Of a stretch of 64,000 nucleotides of DNA, positions 62,568 through 64,000 are shown piece after piece. Both the position numbers and the translations under genes were made by a program. This DNA comes from Bacillus sp. DTU_2020_1000418_1_SI_GHA_SEK_038. Its GTDB lineage: Bacteria; Bacillota; Bacilli; Bacillales; Cytobacillaceae. Position 1 is the stretch's first letter. Each line of letters opens with the position of its first letter. The stretch spans positions 248,001-312,000 of the forward strand of contig NZ_CP135435.1 of NCBI RefSeq assembly GCF_032341175.1, written 5' to 3'. Below the pieces are notes generated by a model. The model had not been told where the DNA came from, made no database searches, and was given only the letters and a program-made list of their open reading frames with translations.

Positions 62568-62615
62568 AAGAAGAAATGGAAACATGCAATGGCAAACTTA
62601 AATTGCGCGCAGGAC

Positions 62616-62648
62616 AATAGGGAGGGAAATACCCTCGTTTTCCCTATT
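62616..62648 (-). other. Middle leader hairpin
   Basis: AATAGGG / CCCTATT encloses GAGGG / CCCTC, a stable stem-loop between the two leader terminators. There is no U-run. Confidence 0.65.
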
Positions 62649-62657
62649 TTTGCACAC

Positions 62658-62686
62658 AAAAAAGCTATGACAAAACATGCCATAGC
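62658..62686 (-). terminator. Leader terminator 1 before the MutS2-like gene
   Basis: Minus-strand GCTATGGCA (62686-62678) pairs with TGTCATAGC (62672-62664), then TTTTTT. TCATAGC at 62713-62707 can pair with GCTATGG instead and so act as antiterminator. Confidence 0.82.
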
Positions 62687-62808
62687 GGGTTCACCAAATC
62701 TTCTATGCTATGATGCGTGTTCTTAACATCCCTCGAAAAAGCACATACGAAATAAACCAGTATTTTGACCGGTTTTTTGCATTTTTCAAGGCCGTATGAA
62801 AATAACGG

Positions 62809-62832
62809 TTAGTTAAGAACATTCACACTCAT
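62809..62832 (-). CDS. Leader peptide (7 aa, MSVNVLN)
   Basis: AAAGGAG lies 8 bases before an ATG at 62832 that opens seven codons, MSVNVLN, then TAA. Its last codons (TGTTCTTAAC, 62821-62812) are exactly complementary to GTTAAGAACA at 62727-62718, enclosing two further nested stems. A ribosome stalled on these codons would prevent that pairing. This is the design of attenuators for ribosome-protection genes. Confidence 0.68.
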   Translation of the reverse strand: MSVNVLN

Positions 62833-62871
62833 AAAACAAACTCCTTTGAGTTTACATTTTTATACAAATCA

Positions 62872-62901
62872 AGTATAGCTTAGATGTGGTGGAGAGGTCA
62901 A
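62872..62901 (-). promoter_or_regulatory. Promoter of the leader/MutS2-like unit
   Basis: Minus strand TTGACC (62901-62896), 18-bp spacer, TATACT (62877-62872). The predicted RNA start is about 30 bases before the leader peptide ATG and about 380 bases before the MutS2-like gene. Confidence 0.72.
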
Positions 62902-63016
62902 TACAAGAATGAAGAATAAAAAGAGGAGTTTAGATTTTTAAATGGAATATTTTAATAATTCTATGCAGGATTTGATTGTGTCAAAACTTAAACAATAAAA
63001 ATTAGGAGGGATCCAT

Positions 63017-63994
63017 TTGAAAGCCATTATTATAACTGAATTCGGAAATCCTGAAGTAATGAAATATGTTGATACTGATATTCCACGTATTAAGCCAACT
63101 CAAGTATTAATAGAAGTAGTAAAAACAAGTGTGAATTATGCGGATGTAAAAGCGAGATATGGAAAAAAGGGCAGCTGGAAATCACCATTTATTCCGGGGC
63201 TAGATGCGGCTGGCGTCATTGTTGAAACAGGATCAGAGGTTCAGAATTTATGGGTAGGACAGCGGGTTATTGCTTTTCCATCAGAAGGATCTTATTCGGA
63301 ATATGTAGTCTCAGAGGAAATGCTTACTTATGAAATCCCAGATAACATTGATTTTGACACGGCAGCTGCTTGTCCAATTGTTTCTTTTCTTTCACATAAG
63401 ATGCTTCATGATATAGCAAGGATCGAACAAGGAGAAACGGTACTAATTCATTCAGCAGCTGGTGGGGTAGGAACTACGGCTATTCAAATGGCAAAGCTTT
63501 TAGGTGCAAGCAAAGTAATTGGAACAGTGGGAGATGAAAAGAAGGGCACGGTTGCTATTCAAGCAGGTGCAGATCATGTTATTAGTTATGACAATGAAAA
63601 TTTTGCCGATCAGGTGAATGGGTTTACGGATGGGCAGGGGGTTAATATAGTTTTAGATTCCGTTGCTGGGGTGGTCACTGAAAAAAGTCTACTCTGCTTA
63701 GCGCCGTTTGGCCGGTTGGTTCAATTTGGTAATTCAAGCGGAACTGCAGGCATATTTAAAACAAGTGATTTGCACGCAAGTTGCAGATCAGTACTCGGGT
63801 TCAGTTTAGGTACAACGAGAAAGCTTAGACCCCAATCGCTGCAGGATACAGCCAAACAAGTTCTTCAATACATAAGCGAAGGAAAACTGAAATTTGAAAT
63901 TGCTCATCGTTTTCCTTTGAAAGAAGCAGTACAAGCTCACAAGCTTATTGAAAGCAGGAAAAGTACGGGAAAAATTTTATTGGATGTAAACTAA
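63017..63994 (+). CDS. Quinone oxidoreductase-type MDR dehydrogenase
   Basis: A 325-residue zinc-free medium-chain dehydrogenase: GroES-like part (VNYADVKARYGKKGSWKSPFIPGLDAAGVI), then a Rossmann fold with HSAAGGVGTTAIQMAKLLGASKVIGTV near 148-174. The TTG at 63017 has GGAGGGATCCAT upstream. The zinc-binding Cys/His set is missing, as in NADPH:quinone reductases (QorA-like), which reduce quinones or enones. It appears to stand alone, divergent from the MutS2-like leader promoter. Confidence 0.88.
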   Translation: MKAIIITEFGNPEVMKYVDTDIPRIKPTQVLIEVVKTSVNYADVKARYGKKGSWKSPFIPGLDAAGVIVETGSEVQNLWVGQRVIAFPSEGSYSEYVVSEEMLTYEIPDNIDFDTAAACPIVSFLSHKMLHDIARIEQGETVLIHSAAGGVGTTAIQMAKLLGASKVIGTVGDEKKGTVAIQAGADHVISYDNENFADQVNGFTDGQGVNIVLDSVAGVVTEKSLLCLAPFGRLVQFGNSSGTAGIFKTSDLHASCRSVLGFSLGTTRKLRPQSLQDTAKQVLQYISEGKLKFEIAHRFPLKEAVQAHKLIESRKSTGKILLDVN

Positions 63995-64000
63995 CTAATG

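Noticed and set aside
62448..62726. 92-codon plus-strand frame over the MutS2-like leader
   Set aside because: It is antisense to the terminators and the 5' end of the gene and lacks a ribosome site.

Overview
The window looks like a chromosomal segment of an aerobic, low-GC Bacillaceae species (Bacillus, Neobacillus or Mesobacillus type). The evidence is AT-rich DNA, strong GGAGG-type ribosome sites with frequent TTG and GTG starts, U-tailed hairpin terminators, and recognisable Bacillus gene sets (lytST, mhq, lutRABC, sinI-like, a purine riboswitch). No rRNA, tRNA, CRISPR array or prophage was seen. One IS110-family element is present.

Layout. 1-3761 (minus): a CstA-family carrier, cut by the window edge, with its LytS/LytT two-component system. 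3934-8967: a quinone/electrophile-stress cluster resembling the mhq regulon (MarR repressor, nitroreductase, ring-cleavage dioxygenase, flavin reductase, hydrolase, DoxX protein, WrbA-like flavoprotein). 9147-10500: a guanine-type purine riboswitch whose terminator overlaps the aptamer, ahead of a PbuE-like efflux pump. 10683-14515: an orphan SinI-like peptide, a DUF2269 membrane protein, and a NarL-type regulator with a 7TM histidine kinase; a shared 28-bp site lies upstream of two of these genes. 15145-20340: an XRE-cupin regulator, three identical-architecture palindromes, a TRAP transporter and a DapA-family enzyme.

20351-26924 is a mixed region (Ogt, NERD protein, atypical SDR, DUF2238, GNAT, CBO0543, DMT exporter) with a 52-bp tandem repeat. 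27100-28770 is an IS110/IS1111-like element with a structured 3' noncoding end. 28824-32609 is a heterodimeric ABC multidrug exporter behind a leader peptide and tandem attenuators, laid out like bmrBCD. 32959-36331: guanine deaminase and a lone peptide-binding lipoprotein. 36565-40392: lutR and lutABC for L-lactate oxidation. 40485-48616: a second TRAP transporter with an aminotransferase, a RocB-like M20 hydrolase and a GntR regulator, divergent from a GlcD-type flavoprotein oxidase.

48706-52992 holds small membrane/secreted proteins and an MBL-TetR-YrdB operon with its own palindrome. 53134-60373 is a peptide-use module: secreted/anchored protein, 30-aa symporter accessory peptide, SSS symporter, M20 and M28 peptidases, and a regulator derived from a sigma-54 activator whose AAA motifs have decayed. 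Near-identical 45-bp hairpins bracket this module. 60543-62901 (minus) encodes a Smr-less MutS2 paralogue behind a 7-codon leader peptide, an alternative-pairing RNA and two terminators. This is the best candidate for an undescribed system: a probable translation-stress-induced, ribosome-linked MutS2 factor. The window ends with a quinone-oxidoreductase-type dehydrogenase.
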